Positions 15,301 through 25,845 of a stretch of 64,000 nucleotides of DNA are shown here, piece by piece. Source of the stretch: Zerene cesonia (lineage: Eukaryota; Arthropoda; Insecta; Lepidoptera; Pieridae); assembly GCF_012273895.1 (NCBI RefSeq), contig NC_052111.1:806001-870000 (forward strand). The letters run 5' to 3'. A program made the translations under genes and the position numbers. Every line of letters starts with the position of its first letter. Within the stretch, counting starts at the first letter, position 1. The notes under the pieces were generated by a model. It worked only from the letters and a program-made list of their open reading frames with translations, was not told the origin of the DNA and ran no database searches.

Positions 15301-18300
15301 NNNNNNNNNNNNNNNNNNNNNNNNNNNNNNNNNNNNNNNNNNNNNNNNNNNNNNNNNNNNNNNNNNNNNNNNNNNNNNNNNNNNNNNNNNNNNNNNNNNN
15401 NNNNNNNNNNNNNNNNNNNNNNNNNNNNNNNNNNNNNNNNNNNNNNNNNNNNNNNNNNNNNNNNNNNNNNNNNNNNNNNNNNNNNNNNNNNNNNNNNNNN
15501 NNNNNNNNNNNNNNNNNNNNNNNNNNNNNNNNNNNNNNNNNNNNNNNNNNNNNNNNNNNNNNNNNNNNNNNNNNNNNNNNNNNNNNNNNNNNNNNNNNNN
15601 NNNNNNNNNNNNNNNNNNCGTTACACATGTACTGTTTGTGTTTACATGACTGGCTTCTAGGTCTATTAAATTGCAATTAAATAATGTATGTTGTTTGTTT
15701 AATAACTACGTGCGAATATGATATCGAGGGGTCGTTGAACTTTGCGTGATTTTTTGATTGTGTTAAAGAAATGGTGATACAGTTCTTTCAATTCTACCCC
15801 TAAAGTTAAAGATATCTTTTCGGTTGATCTGTTCTGTGTCTGATACATGAACAATCTACGTTTAAATTGCTGAATACATTAAGATAGGGCTTGTAATTAG
15901 GTAGAATTTGAACATAGTAAAACAAAGAGTACTAAACAACCTCACACTATTAATACTTTTCTTTTTCAAATATGATTGTAAAGTATCTACATAATAGGTA
16001 TATATACTAGTATAAAAGCAAAGCGAATATTTGGGACTTTCGAAGTAAATATTTATTCATAGAATAACATACCTTAATATTAGGGATTAGGTTTACAGTT
16101 AGGGATCGTAGTTTTTTTTATGATGATGGAGATATTGAAGTGAAGATTTTTAATTAAAAAAAATATACAGTCTTTGAATTTGTGACGTCGAAGAGAACAC
16201 TTCTAGACCAAATTCAAAAATTATTTCACTACGTCACTAGGAGTCACTAGGTATATACCTAGCCTATAGTATTCGGCTTCGCCCGTAGTACATATATATA
16301 CGATCATCCAGTTAGTAATAATTAAATACCCTATTCCAACAGCTATCAATTATATATTGATGACAGCTATGGTTTTGAGTACGTCATTTATTTATAACAA
16401 ATATGTAATGCATAAGAAATTTAATATCCTTAAAAAATTAAATGCTTATGAAATAAACAAGTTGTTATAACGGTGTTGCATGCTCCAAAATAGAAAACAA
16501 AAACCAGTTACCATCACCTAAGTTTTAAATAGAATCTGGACAAGTGCGAGTCGATCTAGTGTTAAGGGATAGATAATTATGAAACAGAAAAAAAAGATAC
16601 TATATTTAGTGGGTAAAACATGTAAATAAAGAAAACAAACACATCATGGGTGCTGTTTTGTTAGGGGTTATATGCACATTATTTATTAATTTTCACAAAT
16701 ATATATAAGACTAGCCGCCCCGGCGTCCTACATAGTGATTAGATATGACGAACATATCAACGGTGAGAGATTGAGATGAGCATCCAAACAAACAAACTCA
16801 TCAGCTTTATATAATTAGTATAGATATAGATTTAGACATCATAATTTGTGTTGACACAAAATATAGGTTTCATACCTATTTATTTGTTTATCCCTCTCTA
16901 AAGTCCTCACGCTCAAAAAATAGTCAATCTTTTGAATCAGTAGATTCGGGGTATTGCTTTATACATATGAATGCAAAATTGATCCAATTAACGTTCTATT
17001 TAAATTACGTACGGAACCCTAAAACTGCAATACTGACCGTTACTATGTATACTGTTGTACTTTCCTTACATTCTTGAAATTGTTTCTATTATCAATAACA
17101 CTCTATATATATATAGAAACAATTTCAAGAATGTAAGGAAAGTACAACAGTATACATAGTAACGGTCAGTATTGCAGTTTTAGGGTTCCGNNNNNNNNNN
17201 NNNNNNNNNNNNNNNNNNNNNNNNNNNNNNNNNNNNNNNNNNNNNNNNNNNNNNNNNNNNNNNNNNNNNNNNNNNNNNNNNNNNNNNNNNNNNNNNNNNN
17301 NNNNNNNNNNNNNNNNNNNNNNNNNNNNNNNNNNNNNNNNNNNNNNNNNNNNNNNNNNNNNNNNNNNNNNNNNNNNNNNNNNNNNNNNNNNNNNNNNNNN
17401 NNNNNNNNNNNNNNNNNNNNNNNNNNNNNNNNNNNNNNNNNNNNNNNNNNNNNNNNNNNNNNNNNNNNNNNNNNNNNNNNNNNNNNNNNNNNNNNNNNNN
17501 NNNNNNNNNNNNNNNNNNNNNNNNNNNNNNNNNNNNNNNNNNNNNNNNNNNNNNNNNNNNNNNNNNNNNNNNNNNNNNNNNNNNNNNNNNNNNNNNNNNN
17601 NNNNNNNNNNNNNNNNNNNNNNNNNNNNNNNNNNNNNNNNNNNNNNNNNNNNNNNNNNNNNNNNNNNNNNNNNNNNNNNNNNNNNNNNNNNNNNNNNNNN
17701 NNNNNNNNNNNNNNNNNNNNNNNNNNNNNNNNNNNNNNNNNNNNNNNNNNNNNNNNNNNNNNNNNNNNNNNNNNNNNNNNNNNNNNNNNNNNNNNNNNNN
17801 NNNNNNNNNNNNNNNNNNNNNNNNNNNNNNNNNNNNNNNNNNNNNNNNNNNNNNNNNNNNNNNNNNNNNNNNNNNNNNNNNNNNNNNNNNNNNNNNNNNN
17901 NNNNNNNNNNNNNNNNNNNNNNNNNNNNNNNNNNNNNNNNNNNNNNNNNNNNNNNNNNNNNNNNNNNNNNNNNNNNNNNNNNNNNNNNNNNNNNNNNNNN
18001 NNNNNNNNNNNNNNNNNNNNNNNNNNNNNNNNNNNNNNNNNNNNNNNNNNNNNNNNNNNNNNNNNNNNNNNNNNNNNNNNNNNNNNNNNNNNNNNNNNNN
18101 NNNNNNNNNNNNNNNNNNNNNNNNNNNNNNNNNNNNNNNNNNNNNNNNNNNNNNNNNNNNNNNNNNNNNNNNNNNNNNNNNNNNNNNNNNATTTAATTGC
18201 AATTTAATAGACCTAGAAGCCAGTCATGTAAACACAAACAGTACATGTGTAACGAAATCGTAAAGAAATTCACACCTCACTTCACACTAATCATAATTAA

Positions 18301-21300
18301 TTTGTTAATTAGACGCATAGTTACGAAAATGATGTGAACAGACAGGACAGAGTTATTTTCCGCGTGTTATAATACTGTTATTTGATAGGCATTTGCAAAT
18401 TATGTGGTAATATGGCCATACTTGTTTTCTACCTATTTATAGATTAGATCTAGTGATAATCTCGAGTAATCAATAAATTTATATGAGATATTTTAGATTT
18501 AGAATAATTGACACATGATCGATGGCAATTAGGATCTCTCTTTAGTATATTTTGTTTTAACAATCATTATTGCGTCATATTAACTGTATTTTAAATAAGC
18601 AATAGCACGATGCTATTACACACATTACGTAATAATAAAGAAATGTTATAAAATAATTGATTCCTCCGTATTTATTTAATAATATAAGTATTTTATCAAC
18701 ATTCGTTTTCGGGGATATGAATACTAATAGGTGTAAAGCTGAAAATTTAGTTTGATTTAACGCGCTTATATCAAGAATTACTGGTTTATAGAACGAAGAA
18801 TTATTGAATCAGACTTAAGAATATAAAAACATCATGTTATGTCCAAATATTTTAGCAACGGTAGATTGTCCGAGTGTAAGCGATCACCACCACCCATGCC
18901 GCTGTAAATTGGTTCTCCGCTTTTAAGGGATAAAGGATAAGGAAATGATTGTCGTCCGGAATTAAAAAATTAACCAGTTCCCCCACTCACAGAACGAAAC
19001 ACAGTAGCATGCTACTATTTCATGTAAGATTTGCTGTGGTGGTTTGGTAGCTTGCCCGGTGGGAGTTGGCCCAATTCGTGTCGAAGTGTGCGCGACTCCC
19101 ACACTTAAGCAAGCTATAGGCCTAATAGCTTCTATTATACGTGCTTATACTGCTTCCAGTATAAGCACGTATAAATTCTAGTAAATAATTTTGATGTGCG
19201 ACTCAGCTAGTTCAAAATAAAAATAGGAAAGAAATTTTGAAATTGTATCATACTAAAATACACTAAATGTCTGTGTATTTTAAAAACAAATAAATAATTT
19301 AACTTATGCGTTTGCAACTTGCATAACCAGATAGATGTGTTCTCGAATTTCGTAAAATTATTGGAACTGTAACAACAGATCGCCGAGACTGTCTTCTTTT
19401 TAGCGTGAGAAAGCCGGTAACCTTTTGCTGAAAATTTTTAACAGGATCAGGGAAACTTTTTAACTTCGTTTAGGCTTTTTGGACGAGGATATGACGTTTT
19501 GCGGTCGTTGTTTACATATTACACTTATTAACTATTGCCCGTGACTTCGCCCGCGTGGTCAAAAGGAAATTTCCGTGAAAAAACATTCGGGAGATAACGG
19601 GAATGAGATGTTTCACCGCGGTACAAATAGCCTATATAACTCTCCTAACTCCAAAACATATGATGAAATTCCTTCGTTGCGATTTAAAAGAAAGACAAGG
19701 AAACAATCAAACGAAATCCCCTCCGCATTTATTATAATATAGGGTATTGATGTGATTCTTTTGTGCTCCATAGGAATTTGTTGTCATTTGGTCCCATTTC
19801 ATATATAACCAAATTACTGGAATTACCACTCCATGTCCTTTTTTTTTTGTATATTTCAAATAAAAAATGGGTAATATAGTACGATACTCAAATATCTACT
19901 GTCGATAAACGAAAAAATCAGACAGTAGGTAAATAAAATGTTTTCTACTTAGAATGCTTATGTTAAAAAAGTGTGTTAAAATTGAATTAATGAATTGATT
20001 AATTAATTACTTAAATGTACATTAAATCTATTATAATTATGCTTTGCCAACGTTTCTATTACATTTAATAGGCCGTCACTTATCTATCGAAGTAAATTAA
20101 GCACGATATATTTATTACCAGACCAACGAAATTGATATTTATATCTAAAACAAAATAGCCAACAGAGACACAGAAGGATCTAGCAATATCGTAATCTAAT
20201 TAATTGTAAATGTTCACCATTAACTATGAATTGAAAATTTCTCAACTGCGTATTCAGATTAATTTCCAATAAAATAACAACATGTTTTGAATTTATTTAA
20301 CAATGCACAGACGGATTAACAATAATTCATTTTACGAATAAGATTCACCAATACATATGACATTTATGTTTATTAAAAATTGTATTTTGATTAGACATAA
20401 TTGGACTCTTAAATTACTGTACTGCTAATTTCGAGGATTCGAATAACAGAGGCTTATTAATTGTACAAAAAAATAATAAAATAAAAAGATATCGTCACAT
20501 TTAGAAACATTTTTTAATAAATATAATTAATTGATTAACTATTATACAATCAACAACGTAAATATAGTGTTAGATAACGAGACTGCATACATAAATTGTT
20601 AACATAAGTTGATTTAATTTTAATTTAAAACGAATCGTATAAGGTCGCGCCTATTACGGTGTATAATCTATTTCGATTCATTAAACTTCCAAGACATTCC
20701 TCAAAAAACAAGTATATCGAACCTTAACCCACATTTTATGATCTAGAAATCAACTAAAATACTTTTCGTTGTTTACATAAATATAAATAGGAAATTTGAC
20801 AAACAAATAACTTACTAAGCCGTGTAGCATCAATGTCTCAATTCATTTTAGCCCTTAGAAACATAGAAATAATTACAACAACAGACCGAATTTAGAAAAT
20901 GTATATGGAATAATTGAATGTAATTTATTTGCAAGCAAATTAAGGTTATGTTAAATAAATCGTCTCTGTGGCAAGCATTTCACTACCGATGTCTGTGACA
21001 CTGGTGACTTTTACTTTGGCATAGTATTGCTAGCTAATAGTACCTGGGTATAATCCAGTATATAAGTATATAATTATAATCTTTTGTAAATGTAAATGGT
21101 TAATAACATGGTATGTTGAAATTTATTTACACTGAATTATATTGAACCTAATAAAAAATCCTGTATGTTCTGTATGTAGTATAAAAACAAACGGTCAATT
21201 AAATTTTAATCGTTTAATATGTAGCTACGAAGGCGTAATATATAAATTTTATAGGAGTACCTTAATAGTCGCTGTGTTCGACATTGATTAAATTTTATAA

Positions 21301-22291
21301 TAATATTCTAATGTCTATTATGGATTATCAAATGTTTAATTATAAATTGGATCAATATGATTAACCTAGATAATTCCGAGAATGTACTTTAATAATTAAA
21401 AAAAACATATTTGCAAAAGGCATGCAATCTTTGTATTAATTAAGTTCCTATAACAATAGAATGTCGATGATATGATTGAATCAAATAACGAAATATAATC
21501 AACAACGTGTTATCTTAAATCCTCGAGAAATTTCTATATCAAATATCGAGATATAAACAGATCTCTCTCTGTTCAAAACTTCTCATAAAATTATTAATAT
21601 TTTTGAAAGAGCACATTGTTTGATGGATTCTTAGAGGATTTATTATAAAGTATGTTTCCAAGCATCGTTCAAATATTCTTCAAGCATTCTTGATTAAAAA
21701 AATAAAAAATAGCACGTCGTATAAATGTCGAATACAAGAAATGTCATTTTGCAAGTGGAGCATTTTTGTAAATTCGCATACACACACGCAATAGGCGATT
21801 TACGTAAGCGTAATCTGCTGACATGTAGTAAAAAATAATAATTCATCCAATAATATGTCTTATTACCTTAACATTGAGAATCAATTTTACTAAAAAGTAT
21901 TACATTCGTCACTGATATAGATTCTAAAACATTGTAATTAGAAATCATTTTGTAACCTTTGCGTGTGTATGATTGAAAGAAGCACTACTAAAAAGAATGA
22001 AAATCACAACTAAATATCGATCATATGGTTTGAAAATATGAAAGATTATTTGATAAATTTTATTGAATCTGTTTAACATATGTTAAATACCGTTTTAACC
22101 GACAGCACAATGACCACGTCACATCCTAGTCAATTTAATTTTATATTTATCGTGTAATATATTTCTTAATAAAAACTTACAAATATAACGGAAAGGCCAA
22201 CACAAACCGCGTATCCCCAACCACCCTCTGGAGGCACCAACTCATATTTCTTCTCACTCTCACAACTCTCCGACCTCCGAGATTCACTCAT
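142..22291 (-). CDS. Gene A: MCT/SLC16-like MFS transporter, 3' end off window
   Basis: Predicted 12-TM solute carrier of the monocarboxylate transporter family. Seven exons join in frame on the minus strand: 22181-22291, 12380-12506, 10397-10819, 9798-10146, 8306-8453, 727-871, 142-333 (1495 nt, about 498 residues). Every boundary has GT/AG. The final exon, about 45-55 residues by comparison with genes B and D, lies left of base 1. Seen: the family TM1 signature PPEGGWGY (residues 19-26), the TM5 signature YFTRKK (145-150), and the TM8 Asp-x-x-x-Arg pair (D400, R404). The loop between TM6 and TM7 (about residues 221-336) is about 115 residues against about 42 in B and D. Start ATG 22291 was chosen over the in-frame ATG at 22348 because a TATA box at 22354-22361 would place transcription start between them. 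Exon order and phases match gene B, apart from one fused exon. Substrate unknown. Confidence 0.9.
334..726 (-). other. Gene A intron 6 with Helitron-like element
   Basis: 392-nt intron with GT/AG ends. Half of it is the element at 469-664. Confidence 0.85.
469..664 (+). mobile_element. Helitron-like (Lep1-type) non-autonomous element
   Basis: Starts ACTAATATTATAAATGCGAA and ends GGGGCGCAGCTAG followed by T, as in Helitron 3' ends (CTAG|T). No coding capacity. Relatives at 29645-29844, 30132-30305, 53412-53590, 55190-55356 and 63600-63660. Confidence 0.65.
727..871 (-). CDS. Gene A exon 6 (TM8, Asp/Arg pair)
   Basis: 145 nt, phase 0 in, phase 1 out (donor GTAAGT). It contains GGATDMCARLLLG, with D400 and R404 spaced as in the catalytic pair of classical MCTs. 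One codon shorter than the 148-nt equivalents in B and D. Confidence 0.9.
1024..1123 (-). mobile_element. tRNA-derived SINE, 5' part
   Basis: On the minus strand it has A-box and B-box-like sequence (GGTTCGAGACC) and matches the start of the fuller copies at 42889-43209 and 62331-62649. Confidence 0.6.
1891..2090 (+). repeat. R2 dispersed repeat, fragment
   Basis: Shares the GCGATCACCATCGCCCATGA core and the CCCCCACT stretch with copies at 25301, 47073 and 58158. Both ends degraded. Confidence 0.6.
3871..4072 (-). mobile_element. tRNA-derived SINE, second type
   Basis: On the minus strand it has a tRNA-like promoter region (GTTAACGCGTGAGCGTAGAA) and a 3' end GGGGACACGGGACT. It matches 13191-13395. 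A small local inverted repeat (about 3990-4021) is specific to this copy. Confidence 0.6.
6277..6375 (+). repeat. Dispersed repeat piece, also at 50216-50310
   Basis: Shared core CGACGTTTCGAACACTTTAC followed by AGCGAGCGTGGTC. Class not recognised; possibly the end of a larger transposon. Confidence 0.55.
6863..6910. repeat. Perfect 20-bp hairpin
   Basis: Arms 6863-6882 and 6891-6910 around an 8-nt loop, inside gene A intron 5. Confidence 0.85.
8306..8453 (-). CDS. Gene A exon 5 (TM7)
   Basis: 148 nt, ends in phase 0 at donor GTGAGT. It reads QTVAEFLDLTLLKDPVFDN and then a hydrophobic helix with FFADLTFFTLEPLF. The FLDLTLLKDP stretch before TM7 is typical of MCT proteins. Too short to stand out as an open reading frame, but the length equals exon 7 of B and D. 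Confidence 0.88.
8454..9797 (-). other. Gene A intron 4
   Basis: 1.3 kb, AT-rich. No exon or recognisable repeat seen. Confidence 0.75.
9798..10146 (-). CDS. Gene A exon 4 (long cytoplasmic loop)
   Basis: 349 nt, phase 1 in, phase 2 out. Hydrophilic throughout, with no membrane segment; this is the cytoplasmic loop between the two six-helix halves. Of two possible donors near 9798, the one giving phase 2 joins exon 5 in frame (EGKW|QTVAEFLDL). Exon 6 of B is 127 nt and of D 130 nt, so this loop is expanded. Confidence 0.88.
10397..10819 (-). CDS. Gene A exon 3 (TM2-TM6, fused exon)
   Basis: 423 nt, phase 1 in and phase 1 out (donor GTAAGT). It carries TM2 to TM6, including YFTRKK at the start of TM5. 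Its length equals the sum of gene B exons 3, 4 and 5 (143+103+177), so two intron positions present in B and D are absent here. Confidence 0.93.
10820..12379 (-). other. Gene A intron 2
   Basis: 1.6 kb, AT-rich. A degenerate dispersed-repeat piece lies at about 11470-11610; nothing else recognised. Confidence 0.75.
12380..12506 (-). CDS. Gene A exon 2 (end of TM1 and first extracellular loop)
   Basis: 127 nt, entered in phase 0 and left in phase 1 (donor GTAAAT). It begins IAGTAHQPVFGFIYNDF. Exon length and phases are identical to exon 2 of genes B and D. Confidence 0.9.
13191..13395 (-). mobile_element. tRNA-derived SINE, second type
   Basis: Minus-strand tRNA-like head with GTACAATGGTTAACGCGTGA (A-box region) and GAGTTCGATATC (B-box region), then a body shared with 3871-4072 ending in GGGAACATGGGACTAC. 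Confidence 0.65.
14619..15618. other. Assembly gap, 1000 N
   Basis: Fixed-size placeholder in intron 1 of gene A. The 77 bases before it (14542-14618) are repeated exactly after it (15619-15695), so the contigs overlap and no sequence need be missing here. Confidence 0.98.
15619..17190. repeat. Contig that looks like one arm of a collapsed ~3 kb palindrome
   Basis: It starts with a 77-bp sequence shared with the end of the left contig. The first 64 bp of that sequence, reverse-complemented, open the right contig (18191-18254). It ends in a perfect 78-bp fold-back (17012-17089 with 17113-17190) around a 23-nt loop. The simplest model is two arms of about 1.47 kb, only one assembled. No gene is seen inside; degenerate dispersed-repeat pieces lie at about 16245-16320 and 16706-16835. 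Confidence 0.7.
17012..17190. repeat. Perfect 78-bp inverted repeat, 23-nt loop
   Basis: Arms 17012-17089 and 17113-17190 are exact reverse complements and cannot be extended inward. The second arm ends exactly at the contig end. Confidence 0.95.
17191..18190. other. Assembly gap, 1000 N
   Basis: Placeholder in intron 1 of gene A. It is preceded by a fold-back and followed by the reverse complement of 15619-15682. Confidence 0.98.
18875..19103 (+). repeat. R2 dispersed repeat, diverged copy
   Basis: Keeps GCGATCACCACCACCCATG near the left end and GCGACTCCCACA at the right end. It is internally diverged. Confidence 0.6.
19136..19173. repeat. Perfect 17-bp hairpin
   Basis: Arms 19136-19152 and 19157-19173 around a 4-nt loop, about 30 nt beyond the end of an R2 copy. 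Confidence 0.85.
19527..19742 (+). repeat. Dispersed repeat, class unknown
   Basis: Starts GCCCGTGACTTCGCCCGCGT and contains a CACCGCGGTAC motif, typical of short insect repeats with conserved GC-rich ends. No coding capacity. Confidence 0.4.
22181..22291 (-). CDS. Gene A exon 1 (start codon, TM1 signature)
   Basis: 111 nt, 37 codons, ends in phase 0 at donor GTAAGT. It encodes a short polar, Ser/Glu-rich cytoplasmic N-terminus followed by PPEGGWGY and the first half of TM1. The reading frame is open upstream to another ATG at 22348, but that extension reads like untranslated leader. Confidence 0.88.
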
Positions 22292-22353
22292 ATTCAACAG
22301 TTCTATACACCCGACCCTAAGAATCAATTGATAACGACAGACATACAACTTCT

Positions 22354-22361
22354 CTTTTATA
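22354..22361 (-). promoter_or_regulatory. Probable TATA box of gene A
   Basis: TATAAAAG on the minus strand, with an initiator-like TCAATT about 32 nt downstream (A at 22329). This would give a leader of about 38 nt before ATG 22291 and leave the in-frame ATG 22348 upstream of transcription. Position and motif are seen; promoter function is inferred. Confidence 0.45.
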
Positions 22362-23623
22362 ACACGCGTGTGGAGGTCTTAAAACCTCTATAAATACAGT
22401 ATACGTAAACAAATTACTTGGGGCTTAAATTATTACATTTATATCGTAAACAAAATAAGTGTATTTCCCAAACTTAAATCAACACGAGATACGATAGTTA
22501 CATTTACGCGACGCGCTACCTGTGCGGCGATGTCTTACTACCTCACTGGCTTGAATGGCTATAAAAAATCTGTCACTAAGTGATCGAAAAAATCGTTTTG
22601 ATCGGAATAGGGTGCTGAGATGTGTACACGGATGATTTACTTATCGTTGCGTGAATGGATATGTATCCATTGCTTAGAACACAGATAGGTGCAGTGTAAT
22701 TTATGAATTTAAGAATGAACAGTGATTATTTTTTTACAAGGTTGTTCTTATACTTTGAATGTTTGTGTGTAAAGCAATTTTTAATACATTTAAAATACGT
22801 CATAATGAACAGTAATTAGTTTAATCACGAATTGAGTGGATTGGTTCTTTTTTGCGGCTTTCTGTAATGATTGTTATCTTTAATTGATGGAAGTGTTAAA
22901 TATTTTTACACCATTACAAATGTACACGTTGAATATAGTATTATTAGTATTTAATTACGATGATTCGTTTAAAAACCCATTCATTACTTTCTTTTAAATT
23001 ATTATATCTGACAATCGACATTTATAGTCAGTATATTTTAAATTAACTTTTCATTTGTTTAGGAAATTATAATCTAAACAATACCATATCAGTTTTGGGA
23101 ATGATTACTCTCTTTTTCATATAAATTTATATACAGTTGCCTATGTTTACATTATGTAATAATTAGAACTCACTATCTTAATTGTTCGTAAATATTTTAG
23201 ATAATTCAAATTTCTAGTAACTTCTTTCAAAGCAGAAAATTGCAGTCACTTAAAATCAATAAACATATGCTTTTTATAGTATGGCATTCTTAAGCATTGA
23301 CTCATTATTGTAAATTATAAATATGCATCGATAATCCAATTTAATAAAGTAAATGTTAAAGTTTACATATTTATTTCTACATCAGTTACGGTTTAAGAAA
23401 TCAGGTATTAACATTTATCGTTTGTTTATATGTTTGTATGTACTTTATATGTAGCACGTTCGAAGCCGGGAAATAGCTAGAGCTTGATAAAGTTATAATA
23501 TTCCAAACCATTTTTTTGTTTTGTTTTTAAACTATTTTGTCAAATTTAATTAAAAGACAAAACTTCGTAGTAGCCTAACATCGTTATTTATTATTAAGTG
23601 TATAAAAAATATACCAAGAATCT

Positions 23624-23760
23624 AAAGTTCGACAACATGTGACATCTGCCAAACGGCACTTGGCTAACGTGGAGGATTATGGCTTGAACCCTCATAGGTA
23701 TTATAGTCACCCGTCTTCCTGCAGTAAGAGCAAGTATGGACTAAGGATGATGATGATGAA
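23624..23760 (+). mobile_element. tRNA-derived SINE, 3' part
   Basis: Matches the second half of the SINE at 62331-62649 (GACATCTGCCAAACGGCACT, then the GAACCCTCATAGG motif) and ends in a GATGATGATGA tail. Confidence 0.6.
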
Positions 23761-23837
23761 AAACAAATTTTATATACATCTATTTCTTTGCGTGTGTTTG
23801 GCTCTAGACTTTAACCAGCCGGATCAATTTTAATTAA

Positions 23838-23840
<3 letters not shown>

Positions 23841-23867
<27 letters not shown>
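23841..23867 (+). repeat. (GT)n microsatellite
   Basis: About 13 uninterrupted GT units. Confidence 0.95.
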
Positions 23868-23869
<2 letters not shown>

Positions 23870-24055
23870 CTTTTTATCTTATTAATATGGATATAAATTG
23901 AATGATCGTAAAAATATCAATACAATAGAAATAAAAAAGTGATAATAGAATCGATTTAAAAAACAAACGACTGCTTAAAATGAATGAACAGAAAGAAAAA
24001 ATAAAAATAGGAAATGATACATGTATATTCAAATTATTCAAGATAAATACTTGAT

Positions 24056-24262
24056 GATGCTGCAGCCTGCAGGCAGGGTGGAACGTAGTTTTGACAGATT
24101 CCTCTAGCCCGTAGTACAAACGAGGCATACAACACGCGCATTGTCTGTGCCCGTATGCAACAGCCCGCTCGGTATTGCCTACGGACACTAGTATTGTTAA
24201 GTGTATTGCCTGTTGCCCTAGGCAACAAACTATTATTTTTCCTGAATAGTAAACGTGTCCCT
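24056..24262. other. GC-richer island, unassigned
   Basis: About 200 nt with clearly more G and C than its surroundings, bounded by CTGCAG-containing palindromic bits at both ends. Several overlapping short frames are open on the minus strand but none resembles a known protein. It may be an unrecognised repeat. Confidence 0.3.
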
Positions 24263-25300
24263 GCAGCATCATAAAGTATTTCTCTCTTTACATTTCATAT
24301 TTATAGCGGGATTTTTATACAATAATAAATTTTATTGAAATATTAATTTGCCATATTCATAAACACAAACAAATCTCATTCACAATAAATCTATATTCAA
24401 ATTAAAATATGTGTTTTTTTAAACACGACGGCAAGCTATTAAGTGTTTTTATGTTTAGTATCTCAAGCTTACATTGAATCATTTAACATTTCTGAACTGA
24501 TTTAGATTATTCAACTTTATGAACAAAATTGTTCATTCGTATGGGTTTCGCATTAGTCCGATGTTGTTATGTTTTTATTAACACGTCTGTGTAAGAAGTA
24601 TTATTTGTAGTTTTACGTGTATGTTTGTTTGTAACCGACTCCTTTAGACTAGATTTTGACTTACTCTGAATGGATGGATTTAATTTAATCTTTGTACAGT
24701 TATCAATGATCGGTGAAAATACAATAAATTCATGAATTGATCTTATTATCATGATTAGGAGCGCATATACGAAAGTGATACAATTTAGTTTATTCATTAA
24801 TTAAGCGTCTTTTCTTACATTTCTTAAACTTTGCTTTTTATTAGATTTTTTGTGTAAAATTCTTGTGTTTCTGTGTCCAAATTTCAAGCTATTTTAAATA
24901 TGTTTCTGTGTAATCGGTTTGGTAAAAATGGTTTTCAACTATTTTAATACTAAGTGATATAGCAAAACAAAGTTTGCCGGATCGACTAGTATTATATAAG
25001 AAGTTCCAAATGCACTTAATATTAAACCCCATTTATATTCATTGCATATTTTGATAAATAATTTATACCGCTATCAAGAACCAGATTAGAAAATCAGAAT
25101 AACAATGAATACCTACATTGTAGCGTCACCTTCGTTTTCAACTGCCTATAATTTACTTTTATGCAGGTAGGATTAGGAGGTCAGAGAGAGAAGAGTGTCA
25201 TTATATGATTAATAATACTATGTATGTTATATAAATTCTCTTGCATCTGCATTTTACATTGTATGGTACAGCCACGGCAAAATCCAATTTTTATTTTTTA

Positions 25301-25574
25301 TGTCATAGCGGGCAACTGCCTGATGGTAAACGATCACCACCGCCCATGAACATTCGCAGATACTCAGACCTCTGTGAATGCGCTTGCCGCTTTTAAGGGA
25401 TAAGGGATAAGGAAAGGATTGATGAATGAAAAGAAGGAATAGACTGGGAAGGGCGAGGAGAATTAAATAGGCCTCCGGCTCCCCCACTCACCGTACGAAA
25501 CACCGTGTGATACTTCCCCGGTGCGAGCTGCTGCCCAATGCCCAATTCGTGCTGAAGCATGCTCGACTCCCACA
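25301..25574 (+). repeat. R2 dispersed repeat, near full length
   Basis: Left end GTCATAGCGGGCAACTG, right end GCTCGACTCCCACA, with the CTCCGGCTCCCCCACTCACC core between. Class unknown; open frames inside are short and not conserved. Confidence 0.7.
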
Positions 25575-25845
25575 TGAAGATCTGTATATGCAATTTGTTA
25601 TTGCCAACACAGCGTGTCCACCCTTTCTACCATACTTGCGTGCAAACATTCGTACTATGTACAAATGTTGGAAAAACATTGTCATTAATATAATTTGGCG
25701 ACGAGTCTTTTCGTCATCCTAAGATTACAGATTTGTTTTGTCAAATAATAATTACCTTAAATAAATATTTTTTTAATAAAATTCATAACTACGAGTACTT
25801 GATCTATATAAAAAATCTTGAGATTAATGAGGAAGCCAACCGACT

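Larger units (their letters stand above)
12507..22180 (-). other. Gene A intron 1 with two gaps
   Basis: Contains a SINE (13191-13395), the palindromic contig (15619-17190), an R2 copy (18875-19103), a hairpin (19136-19173) and a dispersed repeat (19527-19742). The rest is AT-rich, with no exon recognised. True length is uncertain because of the placeholder gaps. Confidence 0.75.

Noticed and set aside
14594..15680. Long open frames across 14.6-15.7, 17.2-18.2, 35.2-36.4, 41.3-42.5 and 48.9-50.1 kb
   Set aside because: They consist almost entirely of N and exist only because gaps contain no stop codons.
22292..22348. Extended N-terminus of gene A from ATG 22348
   Set aside because: The extension lies next to the TATA box and has no similarity to the family; the downstream ATG 22291 gives a usual N-terminus.
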